A DNA stretch of 64,000 nt, from the NCBI GenBank assembly GCA_963841415.1, contig CAWJCN010000003.1:1054001-1118000 (forward strand). Reading direction: 5' to 3'. Under the pieces are notes generated by a model. That model saw only the letters and a program-made list of their open reading frames with translations. It was not told where the DNA came from and ran no database searches. Origin of the DNA: DASUAS01 sp963841415 (GTDB taxonomy: Bacteria; Actinomycetota; Acidimicrobiia; IMCC26256; DASPTH01). Position numbers and translations under genes: made by a program. This document shows positions 53,036 through 61,090 of the stretch, in pieces (position 1 is the stretch's first letter; the number at the start of each line of letters is the position of its first letter).

Positions 53036-54201
53036 GTGGCCACCATCGACGACAATGCAGCAATCGACGCGCTGCTCGACACGCTCGAACGCTGGCTGGC
53101 GAGCGAGGTGGTCCCCAAGGTGCTCGAGCTCGAGCACGCCGACGAGTACCCGCACGAGATGGTCGAGCAGATGCGCGAGTTCGGGCTCTTCGCCGCCACC
53201 ATCCCGGAGGAGTACGGCGGGCTCGGGCTCGGCGCGTCGGCGTACGTGCGCATCGTCGAGGCGATCGCTCGCGCGTGGATGTCGCTCACGGGCGTGGTCA
53301 ACACGCACCTCATCGTGGCGGAGCTGGTTCGTCGTTACGGCACCGACGAGCAGCGCGAGCACTTCCTCCCCCGTCTCGCGGCGGCCGAGCTGCGCGGCGG
53401 TCTCGCGCTCGACGGAGCCGGACTGTGGCACCGACCTCCAGGCCGTGCGTACCACCGCGACGCGTGCCGACGGCGTCTACGTGCTCCGCGGCACCAAGAT
53501 GTGGATCACCAACGCGCAAGAAGGCAACTGCCTCGCGGTGCTGACGAAGACCGACACCGGGGCCGAACCGCGCCACCGTGGGATGTCGCTGTTCATCGTG
53601 CCCAAGTCACTCGGCTACACGGTGACGCGCAAGCTCGGGAAGCTCGGCTACAAGGGCATCGACACCTGCGAGGTGGTCTTCGACAACGTCGTCGTTCCCG
53701 ACGACCACCTCCTCGGTGGCGTCGAGGGGCGCGGGTTCCACCAGGCGGTCGGCGCGCTCGAGCTCGGTCGGATCAACATCGCCGCCCGCGGCGTCGGAGT
53801 CGCCGACGCCGCATTGCGCGGCGTCGCTCGCGTACGCGCAGCGGCGCCACACGATGGGCAAGCCCATCATCGAGCACCAGGCGATCGCGTCGAAGGTGGC
53901 CGACATGGCGTGCCGCGTGGAGTCGGCCCGCCTGCTCACGCAGCGCGCGGCCGGCGCCTTCGACCGCGGCGAGCGCTGTGACATGGAGGCGGGCATGGCC
54001 AAGCTGGTCTCGTCGGAAGCGGCGCTCGAGAACGCCACCGAGGCTCTGCGCATCCACGGTGCGTACGGCTACTCCACCGAGGACCACGTCGAGCGCTACT
54101 ACCGCGACGCTCCGCTGCTCTGCATCGGCGAGGGCACCAACGAGATCCAGCGCATCACGATCGCCCGCCAGCTCGTCTCCCGGAGCAAGGCCACGCCGTG
54201 A
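53036..54201 (+). CDS. Acyl-CoA dehydrogenase (two frameshifts)
   Basis: A FAD dehydrogenase of about 388 residues after correction. EEYGGLGLGASAYVRIVEAI and RRYGTDEQREHFLPRLAAAE are N-terminal. One extra G at 53411 breaks ELRGGLAL; the next frame gives TEPDCGTDLQAVRTTATRAD and VLRGTKMWITNAQEGN, then GLGKLGYKG-like strands. A second extra base near 53820 precedes ASLAYAQRRHTMGKPIIEHQ and the C-terminal region with IHGAYGYSTEDHVERYYRD and IGEGTNEIQRITIARQLV. The catalytic Glu is expected in IGEGTNE. GTG start 53036. It would feed electrons to ETF. Confidence 0.88.
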
Positions 54202-54204
54202 TCG

Positions 54205-54384
54205 GTCGATTCCGTTGCGCCGTCCCGCCCGTCCGGGCACGGCTCCACTTCATCTCCTCGTCGATGGGTCGATTCCGTTGCGCCGTCCCGCCCGTCCGGG
54301 CACGGCTCCACTTCATCTCCTCGTCGATGGGTCGATTCCGTTGCGCCGTCCCGCCCGTCCGGGCACGGCTCCACTTCATCTCCT
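54205..54384. repeat. Three tandem copies of a 63-bp hairpin repeat
   Basis: Units start at 54205, 54268 and 54331; the first two are 63 nt and the third keeps 54 nt. Each holds GTCGATTCCGTTGCGCCGTC, then CCGCCCGTCCGGGCACGGCT. Inside, GCCGT and ACGGC enclose GCCCG-TC-CGGGC, so each unit can fold. Because 63 is divisible by three, both strands stay open (MGRFRCAVPPVRARLHFISS on one, KWSRARTGGTAQRNRPIDEE on the other). It begins 4 nt after the acyl-CoA dehydrogenase stop. Copies are perfect, so the array is young. Related elements are at 15351 and 58441. Confidence 0.9.
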
Positions 54385-54490
54385 AGCCTCTCGAGCGGAT
54401 GGAGATGCAGCGGAGGCGTCGCCGGATGGCCGGAGATGGATGGCCGGAACGCCCCATCGCGGTGCGCGTGCACCAGCAGCGAGCGGTGTC

Positions 54491-54880
54491 GTGAACCCAG
54501 CCACCGACCGCCGGACCTCCCGTGCGCGCGCCGTCGTCACGCTCGGTGGTGCGGCACTGCTCGCATTCCTCGCGTTGGCGGCGTTGCTCCTCGCCGGGGC
54601 ATTCGGCGACGATGGAACCTCACGGATCTCCGACAGCACTCACCCGCAAGCCTCCGCCACGGTGGGGGAGTCGCACCACGCCGCGCCGTCGGTGCACGAG
54701 TTCCACCAGCAGCCGTCCACGCGCGCGCGCGGCGTCGCGTTCGGCATGTTGTCGATGGCGGTCGCGTTGGGCGCGTGGGCGTTTCGGCGCGTCCACCTCG
54801 GCCGGTCAGGACGACCGCGCACGCTTCACATCTCCGGGCTTCCACCCGGTCGCGCACCTCCTCGTCGTCGCATCGCGTGA
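54491..54880 (+). CDS. Small membrane protein, two helices, unknown function
   Basis: A 129-residue protein. Helix 1 is VVTLGGAALLAFLALAALLL, followed by an acidic and His-rich loop (STHPQASATVGESHHAAPSV and HEFHQQPS), then helix 2 (GVAFGMLSMAVALGAWAFRR) and a basic tail. The His-rich extracytoplasmic loop could bind metal. GTG start 54491. I do not recognise a family; the reading between repeats and the next gene could be co-transcribed with the winged-helix gene. Confidence 0.5.
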   Translation: MNPATDRRTSRARAVVTLGGAALLAFLALAALLLAGAFGDDGTSRISDSTHPQASATVGESHHAAPSVHEFHQQPSTRARGVAFGMLSMAVALGAWAFRRVHLGRSGRPRTLHISGLPPGRAPPRRRIA

Positions 54881-54919
54881 ACCCGGCGGCTCGTGCCGCC
54901 GCCTTCCGGTGATGGTCGA

Positions 54920-54935
54920 CGTGCCTTCGGGCACG
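54920..54935 (+). promoter_or_regulatory. UUCG tetraloop hairpin before winged-helix gene
   Basis: CGTGCC-TTCG-GGCACG, a 6-bp stem with the very stable UUCG loop, ending 16 nt before ATG 54952. It may be a 5'-UTR element or a terminator of the small membrane gene. Confidence 0.45.
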
Positions 54936-54951
54936 CAACTGAGGAGTCCGC

Positions 54952-55554
54952 ATGCGAACCCAGACAGCTACCGCGCTCGCCCTCGTCGAACCGGTCACGA
55001 CGGCGCCCGCGGCTTCCATCGACACGACGATCGGTGTCCATCCGTTCCGATTCGATCCCGAGCTCAGCGTCGAGGTACCGCTGGTGCGCTGGCCTCACGA
55101 TGTCGGCGCGCGGGAGCAGTGCCTCCGGGCCGGTGTTCCGTGCCTGCTCGTCGTGGGCGAGTACGAGCGCGCGCCGACGCAGTGGTCGGAGCTCGAGGAC
55201 TGGGTGCGCGAGTCGGCGTCCCGTGCCGAGTTCGTCACCCGAGCAACGACGGTCGCCCGCCGCGCCGACCGGTCGTTCCGGCCGTGCTTCGACCACGGGC
55301 GTGTCGTGCGCTTCCGCGACCGGACGGTCGTGGTGCCCGAGACGCAGCGGCGGCTCGTCGCGCTGCTCGTCGAGCGCTTCGGCGAGACGGTCAGTGACGC
55401 CGAGATCCGCGCGCTCTACGACGAAGGCGGTGTGAGCACGCACGACGAAGCGGTGAAGACCGCGCTGCGCCGGCTGAACGGCACGCTCACGCCGGTCGGG
55501 CTGCACCTCGCCCGGGTGCGAGCGGCCGGGTACCTGCTCGACCGCTCCGACTGA
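54952..55554 (+). CDS. Orphan winged-helix (OmpR/PhoB-type) DNA-binding protein
   Basis: A 200-residue protein. The C-terminal 90 residues form a Trans_reg_C-type winged helix: GRVVRFRDRTVVVPETQRRL, ALLVERFGETVSDAEIRALY, then EAVKTALRRLNGTLTPVGLH and VRAAGYLLDRSD. The N-terminal half (VPLVRWPHDVGAREQCLRAG, VPCLLVVGEYERAPTQWSEL) looks like a shortened pseudo-receiver without phospho-Asp. Such domains occur in atypical one-component regulators. It precedes the operon with the 24-bp operator and may regulate it. Confidence 0.72.
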   Translation: MRTQTATALALVEPVTTAPAASIDTTIGVHPFRFDPELSVEVPLVRWPHDVGAREQCLRAGVPCLLVVGEYERAPTQWSELEDWVRESASRAEFVTRATTVARRADRSFRPCFDHGRVVRFRDRTVVVPETQRRLVALLVERFGETVSDAEIRALYDEGGVSTHDEAVKTALRRLNGTLTPVGLHLARVRAAGYLLDRSD

Positions 55555-55595
55555 CGTCCTCTCTCCGGAAGTCCTCCTCCCGGCTCCCGGGGCAT

Positions 55596-55619
55596 AAGAA
55601 CAAGTAGTAACTTGTTCTT
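55596..55619. promoter_or_regulatory. Perfect 24-bp inverted repeat before SDR-QueA operon
   Basis: Arms AAGAACAAGT and ACTTGTTCTT with spacer AGTA, in an AT-rich patch within 70% GC DNA. It ends 27 nt before the SDR ATG and overlaps a likely promoter. Strong operator candidate; it is the most extended perfect palindrome in the window outside terminators. Confidence 0.75.
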
Positions 55620-55646
55620 TACGCCAGCCGACCCGGAGGAGGAGCG

Positions 55647-56387
55647 ATGAGCAGCTCGACGAACGAAGCCACGAGCCCTGGAGTCCCAGTGGCGGTCGTC
55701 ACCGGAGCGTCGCAGGGGCTCGGTCTGGCGTTGGCCGAGGAGCTCGGTCGTCGGGGCTGGGCCCTCGTCGTCGACGCCCGGCGTGCCGATCGACTCGACG
55801 CCGCCGTCAGACGCCTCGCCGAGCACACGGCGGTGGTCGGTGTCGCCGGCGACATCACCGATCCGGCGCACCGCGCCGAGGTGTGCCGCGTGGCGGCCTC
55901 GCTCGGCGCGGTCGGGCTGCTCGTCAACAACGCAAGCACGTTGGGCGCGAGCCCGTTGCCGGCGCTCAGCGAGATCGGGTACGAGACGCTGCGGCGCATC
56001 TTCGACGTGAACGTCGTCGCACCGCTCGCCTTGGTGCACGATCTCGGCGAGTTGCTCGACGAGCACGCGACGATCGTGAACATCACGTCCGACGCCGCGG
56101 TCGAGCCGTACCCCGGCTGGGGCGGCTACGGCGCGTCGAAGGCCGCGCTCGAACACGCCAGCCGCGTGCTCGCGGTGGAGCGACCCGACCTGCGCGTCCT
56201 CGTGGTCGATCCGGGCGACATGCGCACCGAGATGCATCAGGACGCGTTCCCCGGCGAGGACATCTCCGACCGCCCCGAGCCCGAGTCGCGCGTGCCGGCG
56301 CTGCTGGCGCTGCTCGAGGGCGACCACCCGAGCGGGCGTTACGAGGCCGGCGCCGACACCTTCGCATCCCCATCGAGGCAGCCATGA
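55647..56387 (+). CDS. SDR oxidoreductase of the QueA-like operon
   Basis: A 246-residue SDR. VAVVTGASQGLGLALAEELG, VDARRADRLDAAVRRL, LLVNNASTLGASPLPAL, IVNITSDAAVEPYPGWGGYG and GASKAALEHASRVLAVERPD give cofactor loop, NNAS and Ser/Tyr/Lys (Tyr in GGYGASK). The C-terminus is adapted (RVPALLALLEGDHPSGRYEA). GGAGGAGG ribosome site. The ATG of the QueA-like gene overlaps its stop. The SDR partner in this arrangement is unusual for tRNA modification. Confidence 0.9.
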   Translation: MSSSTNEATSPGVPVAVVTGASQGLGLALAEELGRRGWALVVDARRADRLDAAVRRLAEHTAVVGVAGDITDPAHRAEVCRVAASLGAVGLLVNNASTLGASPLPALSEIGYETLRRIFDVNVVAPLALVHDLGELLDEHATIVNITSDAAVEPYPGWGGYGASKAALEHASRVLAVERPDLRVLVVDPGDMRTEMHQDAFPGEDISDRPEPESRVPALLALLEGDHPSGRYEAGADTFASPSRQP

Positions 56388-57442
56388 TCGACAGCATCCC
56401 CACCCTGGGCTTCGTGCTCGACCCCGAGCACGAAGCGCACCAACCTCCCGAAGCGTCCGGTCGTCGACGCGATGAGGTGCGCCTGCTCGTGAGCGCGGGC
56501 GACGCCCCGCCGGTGCACGCCCGCTTCGACGCGCTCGGCGAATTCCTTCGCGCCGGTGACCTGGTGGTGGTCAACACGTCGGCCACCGTGCCCGCCGCGG
56601 TCGACGCCCGGCTGCCCGACGGCGACCCGGTTGTCGTGCACTTCTCCGGTGAGCTGCCCGGCGGTGTGGTGCTCGTGGAGGTGCGCCAGCCCGACGCCGG
56701 CAGCACCGCGCCGCGGTTCCTCGACGAGCCGGACGAGTTGGATCTGCTCGGTCTCGGTCGCGTCCGTCTCCTCGCCCGCTTCTCGGACTCACGTCGCCTC
56801 TGGATCGGTTCCGTCGAGCTCGTCGACAGCGTGTCGCTCACCGACTTCCTCGACGCCCACGGGCGTCCGATCCGCTACCGGCACGTGCCTTGCGAGTGGC
56901 CGATCGAGGCCTACCAGACCGTGTTCGCCCGCGAACCAGGCAGCGTCGAGATGCCGAGCGCGGCGCGGCCGTTCTCCACCGAGCTCGTGACCGACCTGGT
57001 CGGGCGCGGGATCGCGGTCGCTCCGCTGGTGCTGCACACCGGCGTGTCGTCGCTCGAAGGTGACGAACGCCCGTACCCGGAGCGCTACGACGTGCCTCGC
57101 GCCACCGCAGCCGCGGTGGCGTCGACGCGCCAGAATGGTGGTCGCGTGATCGCCATCGGCACCACCGTCGTCCGCGCGCTCGCGACCGTCACCGACGACC
57201 GCGGCACCGTGTCCCCGGGTCGGGGATGGACCGAACTGATGGTCACGGCCGACACACCGGTGCGTTCGGTCGACGGTCTCGTCACCGGGTGGCACGAGCC
57301 GGAGTCGACCCACCTCATGATGCTGGAGTCCTTCGCCCTTCGTGACACCTTGGCGAACGCCTACGCGGCCGCGCTCGATCACGGATACCTGTGGCACGAG
57401 TTCGGCGACAGCCACCTCATCCTGCGCCAGGACGCGGCGTGA
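56384..57442 (+). CDS. QueA-like S-adenosylmethionine:tRNA ribosyltransferase-isomerase paralog
   Basis: A 352-residue protein of the QueA fold. RRDEVRLLVSAGDAPPVHAR, LRAGDLVVVNTSATVPAAVD, RPIRYRHVPCEWPIEAYQTV, PGSVEMPSAARPFSTELVTD, LHTGVSSLEGDERPYPERYD and RVIAIGTTVVRALATVTDD follow the QueA sequence order. Canonical QueA reads GDLLVxNDTRVxPARL; here the motif is GDLVVVNTSATVPAAV, so substrate residues differ. No other queuosine gene is nearby. Likely a paralog with another substrate, transferring ribosyl from SAM. It overlaps SDR and regulator genes by 4 nt each. Confidence 0.83.
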   Translation: MIDSIPTLGFVLDPEHEAHQPPEASGRRRDEVRLLVSAGDAPPVHARFDALGEFLRAGDLVVVNTSATVPAAVDARLPDGDPVVVHFSGELPGGVVLVEVRQPDAGSTAPRFLDEPDELDLLGLGRVRLLARFSDSRRLWIGSVELVDSVSLTDFLDAHGRPIRYRHVPCEWPIEAYQTVFAREPGSVEMPSAARPFSTELVTDLVGRGIAVAPLVLHTGVSSLEGDERPYPERYDVPRATAAAVASTRQNGGRVIAIGTTVVRALATVTDDRGTVSPGRGWTELMVTADTPVRSVDGLVTGWHEPESTHLMMLESFALRDTLANAYAAALDHGYLWHEFGDSHLILRQDAA

Positions 57443-58140
57443 CGACCGCTCGGTCTTCGGCTGAGGTGACGCGACTTCCCGCGGGTCGCCGCGCGGTGCT
57501 CTACGCGGTGCGCCGGCGCGGTGAGGCCACCGCGGAGCAGGTCGCCGAACAGCTCGACATCACCGTCAGCGGTGCCCGCCAGCACCTCAGCGCCCTCGCG
57601 CGCGACGGTCTGGTCGAGTCGGCCGAGCTGCCCTCGCCCGCGGGGCAGCGGGGTCGTCGGACGCTGACGTACTCGGCGACCGCGGCCGCCGACGCCTACT
57701 TCCCGAAGGCCTACGGCGAGCTCACCAACGAACTGCTGGGGTACGTGGCCGACACCGACCGCGAGCTCCTCGACGAACTGTTCTCACGGCGCCGGGAGGC
57801 GCGCATCACGGGAGCACGGGCGCGCCTGGCCCCGAAGCGGACGCTCCGCGCCAAGGTGGCCGAGCTCACGCGCATCCTCGACGAGGACGGCTACCTGGCC
57901 AGCTGGGAGCAGGTCGAACCGGGCGTGTTCCGGATCGTCGAGCACAACTGCGCGATCTGGGCCGTCGCCGAACGCTACGGACAGGCGTGCACCAGCGAGC
58001 TCGAGTTCATCCGCACCGTGCTCGAGGGAGCCGACGTCGAGCGTGTCCAGCACATGATCGCGGGGGCGCGCCGCTGCGCGTACGAGGTCAGAGGACGGAG
58101 CGAGCCGGAGCGAGCAACGGGGGTCAGCCCGGGCCGCTGA
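57439..58140 (+). CDS. SufR-like winged-helix metalloregulator
   Basis: A 233-residue ArsR/DeoR-type regulator. The DNA-binding part is GRRAVLYAVRRRGEATAEQV, then AEQLDITVSGARQHLSALAR. The C-terminal domain has HNCAIWAVAERYGQAC, the C-x12-C spacing of SufR iron-sulfur regulators, and a later Cys in GARRCAYEV. It may sense iron-sulfur status or redox. As third gene of the operon it probably represses it at the 24-bp palindrome. The GTG start overlaps the QueA-like stop. Its last codons overlap the convergent YciI-like gene. Confidence 0.82.
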   Translation: MTTARSSAEVTRLPAGRRAVLYAVRRRGEATAEQVAEQLDITVSGARQHLSALARDGLVESAELPSPAGQRGRRTLTYSATAAADAYFPKAYGELTNELLGYVADTDRELLDELFSRRREARITGARARLAPKRTLRAKVAELTRILDEDGYLASWEQVEPGVFRIVEHNCAIWAVAERYGQACTSELEFIRTVLEGADVERVQHMIAGARRCAYEVRGRSEPERATGVSPGR

Positions 58141-58405
58141 GCACCTCGTTCCATTCGCGCAGGTACCAGCGCCCGACCACGCCGTCGGTCACGAACGGAT
58201 CGTCGGTCACGAACTCCTCGGCGCCCTCGCGCGAGCGGAACACCGCCATCGCGCCTTCGGCGATCGGGTCGCCGAAGGTGCCGACCATCAGGAGCTCGCC
58301 GCGCGCGTGGAACTCGTCGACGCGGGCCCGGTGGGCGGGGTACACGTCGGGGATGCGGGCGAGTGCGTCGGGAGCGGTCTCGTAGAAGACGACGTGGAGC
58401 GGCAT
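58124..58405 (-). CDS. YciI-like protein
   Basis: A 93-residue ferredoxin-like-fold protein. PLHVVFYETAPDALARIPDV, YPAHRARVDEFHARGELLMV and GTFGDPIAEGAMAVFRSREG match the YciI family, with the conserved His in PAHRARV and Asp in FGDP. WYLREWNEVLSG ends it. Small enzyme or binding domain of unknown role. It overlaps the regulator's 3' end by 17 nt in the opposite direction. Confidence 0.87.
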   Translation of the reverse strand: MPLHVVFYETAPDALARIPDVYPAHRARVDEFHARGELLMVGTFGDPIAEGAMAVFRSREGAEEFVTDDPFVTDGVVGRWYLREWNEVLSGPG

Positions 58406-58440
58406 GACCGAAGTCTCGCCGACGCGGGTACCGTCGTGCG

Positions 58441-58552
58441 GACGAGAGGCAGCGGAGCCGTGCCCGGAGAGCGAGCCGAGCGAAGCGGGCCGGGTGTCCC
58501 GGCCCGCAGCGAGCGAGCAATCGTGATGCGGGACGGCGGAACGGGATCGACG
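58441..58552. repeat. Dispersed hairpin repeat with inner palindrome
   Basis: The ends GGAGCCGTGCCCGGA (58454-58468) and GCGGGACGGCGGAACGG (58528-58544) match the minus strand of the 54205 unit. Between them lies a 57-nt insert with GCGGGCCGGG-TGT-CCCGGCCCGC (58485-58507), a perfect 10-bp stem, and AGCGAGC runs. It fills the divergent gap between the YciI-like and DUF2630 genes. Confidence 0.7.
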
Positions 58553-58558
58553 CTGGAC

Positions 58559-58807
58559 ATGGCCAACGATGCAGCAATCATCAAGCAGATCGACGCGCTG
58601 GTCGACGAGGAGCACGCGCTGGAGCGGGCCCACGGCGATGGCAAGTCGCTGAGCAAGGAGGAGCGCGCCCGGTTGCGTGACCTCGAGGTCCAGCTCGACC
58701 AGATGTGGGACCTCCTGCGCCAGCGGCGCGCCCGCCGGAGTGCCGGCCTCGATCCCGACGAGGCCGAGACGCGTGATCCGTCGACGGTCGAGGGCTACCG
58801 ACAGTGA
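58559..58807 (+). CDS. DUF2630 protein
   Basis: An 82-residue helical protein. IIKQIDALVDEEHALERAHG, KEERARLRDLEVQLDQMWDL and LRQRRARRSAGLDPDEAETR follow the actinobacterial DUF2630 family throughout. Function unknown. It overlaps the next gene by 4 nt. The ATG lies 7 nt after the repeat element. Confidence 0.9.
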   Translation: MANDAAIIKQIDALVDEEHALERAHGDGKSLSKEERARLRDLEVQLDQMWDLLRQRRARRSAGLDPDEAETRDPSTVEGYRQ

Positions 58808-59688
58808 CCGACTGGCCGGTGCTGCCCTACGACGAATGGGCCGACACGCTCGGCACCGTCCACATGGTCGTGCAGATCCTGGGCAAGGTGCGGGTGGCGT
58901 TGTCGCCCAAGGAGCCCGAGTGGGCGCACATCACGCTGTACGTCAGCGCGCGCGGCCTCACCACCGGACCGGTTCCGTCGAACGTGGGCGTCTTCGACGT
59001 CGAAGCCGACTTCCTTCACCACGAGGTCGTGATCCGCACCGCCGACGGTGAGCTGGAGCGGGTGCCGCTGCGGGCCCGACCGATCGCGGAGTTCTGGGCC
59101 GAGTTCGTCGCCGCGCTGCGGAAGCTCGGCCTCGAGGTCGAGCTGTCGTCGATGCCGCAGGAGGTGGCCGACCCGATCCCGTTCCCCGACGACACCGTGC
59201 ACACGACCTACGACCCCGAGGCGGCGACGCGCTTCTGGCGCGTGCTCACCGTGGTCGAGCCGGTGTTCGCCGAGTACCGCGCCGCGTTCAAAGGCAAGGT
59301 GTCGCGCGTGCAGTTCTTCTGGGGGAGCGTCGATCTCACGGTGACGCGCTTCTCGGGCGAGCCGTGCACGCCGCCGCCCGGTGCCGGCATGCTCGACCGG
59401 GTCGCCTACGACTACGAGCAGATGAGCGTCGGTTGGTGGCCGGGGAGCGCGACGTTCCCGCGTCCGGCGTTCTACGCGTACGCATACCCGAGGCCCGACG
59501 GCATCGAGACGGTGACGCTCGACGTTCCGGGCGCCACCTGGGACACGGAGCTCGGCGAGCTCATCCTCGGCTACGACGACGTCCGCGCGGCGCCGTCACC
59601 GGAGAACGCCCTCCGCGCCTTCCTCGACGCCGCCTACGACGCCTGCGCCACCCGCGCCCACTGGGACCCGCGCCTCACCGCCACCTGA
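58804..59688 (+). CDS. DUF5996 family protein
   Basis: A 294-residue protein. LPYDEWADTLGTVHMVVQIL, GKVRVALSPKEPEWAHITLY, GLTTGPVPSNVGVFDVEADF, VQFFWGSVDLTVTRFSGEPC and SVGWWPGSATFPRPAFYAYA are the conserved segments of this family, which is widespread in soil bacteria. GTG start, coupled to DUF2630. Function unknown. Confidence 0.9.
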   Translation: MTDWPVLPYDEWADTLGTVHMVVQILGKVRVALSPKEPEWAHITLYVSARGLTTGPVPSNVGVFDVEADFLHHEVVIRTADGELERVPLRARPIAEFWAEFVAALRKLGLEVELSSMPQEVADPIPFPDDTVHTTYDPEAATRFWRVLTVVEPVFAEYRAAFKGKVSRVQFFWGSVDLTVTRFSGEPCTPPPGAGMLDRVAYDYEQMSVGWWPGSATFPRPAFYAYAYPRPDGIETVTLDVPGATWDTELGELILGYDDVRAAPSPENALRAFLDAAYDACATRAHWDPRLTAT

Positions 59689-59757
59689 TCTCGCGAGGTT
59701 GCGTCAGCAGACCGCGTCGAACACCCTCAAGTGACGCCACGTCGCGGGGTCGAGAGG

Positions 59758-60990
59758 TCAGCCGACGACGCCTTTGACCTTGAGGTCGACGATGGTGTCC
59801 CAGTCGAGGCCGAGCTTCTCGCTGAGGATGACGTCGCCGTGCTCGTTGAACTCGGGGGCGCGGCTCGTGGGCGCGGGCGCGCCGTTGAACTGCACCGGCG
59901 TGCTGACCAACGTGAACGGCGTGCCACCGCTCGAGTGGATCTCCTGCAGGTAGCCGTTGGCGACGGTCTGCGGGTCGTTGGCCACCTCGATGGTGTCCTG
60001 CACCACCGCCCACTGGCCCTTCATCCCCTGGAGCTGCGCCTTCCACTCCTCGAGCGTCTTGCCCTGGATCGCCTCGGCGACGAGCTCCGCGCCGACCGGC
60101 GCGTTCTCGATGAAGAGCTCGTTGGTGGCGAAGCGGGGGTCGTCGATGTACTGCGCGATGCCGAAGCGCTCGCACGCCTCGGGCCAGTAGTAGTGACCCT
60201 GCAGCATGCAGAGCGCGAGGAACCGGCCGTCCTTGGTCTCGTACACCTGCACGAGCGGGTTCGTGATCTGCCCGACGGTGTGCGCGGCGAGCTCGTGCCA
60301 CGGCATGCCGGCGAGGAGCGACACCGCGATCCCTGCGCCCATCGCCCACATGCCGGTGTTCATCAGCGAGACGTCGACCACGTCGGCTTCGCCGGTGCGC
60401 TCGCGGTGGAAGAGCGCGGCGGAGATGCCGCCCGCGATCGTCATCGCGCCGATGGTGTCGCCGTACGCGGGCGCAGGCATGCCCGGCACCGTCGTGGCCT
60501 CGGGTGCCTTCGCGCTCATGCCGCTCGTGCCGCGGTACCAGTACGAGATGGCGTCGTAGCCACCTGCGTCGCGGTCGGGGCCACGCGCGCCGTAGCCGTG
60601 ACCCGACACGTAGATGATGTTCGGGTTGTGGGCGCGGATGTCGTCGATGTCGGTCTTCAGCTTCGCCCGCACGCTGGGCATCTTGTTGGTGAGGAACACG
60701 TCGGAGATCGCCGCGAGCTGGTACAGGATGTCGCGGCCTTCGTCCTGCGCGAGGTCGAGCGCGAGGCTCAGCTTGCCGCGGTTGGCGTGCTCGAGGATGG
60801 GTGACACGTCGCCGGCGAAGATCGCCATACCGGTGGACGCGAGTCCGCGGGCGGCGTCACCGCGGGTGATGTGCTCGACCTTGATGACCTCCGCGCCCCA
60901 GTCGCTGAGGATGGCCGAGGCGGCCGGCACGAAGGTGTGGTCGGCCAGGTCCAGGATGCGGATGCCCTCCATGGGGCGGTGCGTGCTCAT
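59758..60990 (-). CDS. CaiB/BaiF family CoA-transferase
   Basis: A 410-residue class III CoA-transferase. GIRILDLADHTFVPAASAIL, GAEVIKVEHITRGDAARG, ANRGKLSLALDLAQDEGRDI and GHGYGARGPDRDAGGYDAIS cover the CoA and catalytic Asp region (GGYDAIS). C-terminal parts include TNPLVQVYETKDGRFLALCM. It is the second CaiB/BaiF gene in the window and differs enough from that at 51.8 kb to have another substrate. Single gene; the 70-nt gap before it on the 3' side holds no gene. Confidence 0.92.
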   Translation of the reverse strand: MSTHRPMEGIRILDLADHTFVPAASAILSDWGAEVIKVEHITRGDAARGLASTGMAIFAGDVSPILEHANRGKLSLALDLAQDEGRDILYQLAAISDVFLTNKMPSVRAKLKTDIDDIRAHNPNIIYVSGHGYGARGPDRDAGGYDAISYWYRGTSGMSAKAPEATTVPGMPAPAYGDTIGAMTIAGGISAALFHRERTGEADVVDVSLMNTGMWAMGAGIAVSLLAGMPWHELAAHTVGQITNPLVQVYETKDGRFLALCMLQGHYYWPEACERFGIAQYIDDPRFATNELFIENAPVGAELVAEAIQGKTLEEWKAQLQGMKGQWAVVQDTIEVANDPQTVANGYLQEIHSSGGTPFTLVSTPVQFNGAPAPTSRAPEFNEHGDVILSEKLGLDWDTIVDLKVKGVVG

Positions 60991-61090
60991 GCCGTGTCCC
61001 TCCGGCGAAGAAATCGGTCGCAGTCCAACAACGCCGCCCGCAGGTTAGGTCACGGTCATCCGGGAGACCGCCCCGCTCCGGACCCCACGC

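Noticed and set aside
54205..54384. CRISPR array
   Set aside because: The copies are directly adjacent, 63 bp long, with no unique spacers and no cas genes nearby.
54198..54386. Tandem-repeat ORFs on both strands as real genes
   Set aside because: No family match, length explained by the 63-bp period, and the same element occurs elsewhere in non-coding gaps. Kept as repeat, not CDS.
56384..57442. Genuine queuosine-pathway queA
   Set aside because: Fold-level match is good, but the GDLLVxNDTRV motif is altered, neighbours are SDR and a SufR-like regulator, and no other queuosine gene is in the window. I call it a paralog and give no symbol.
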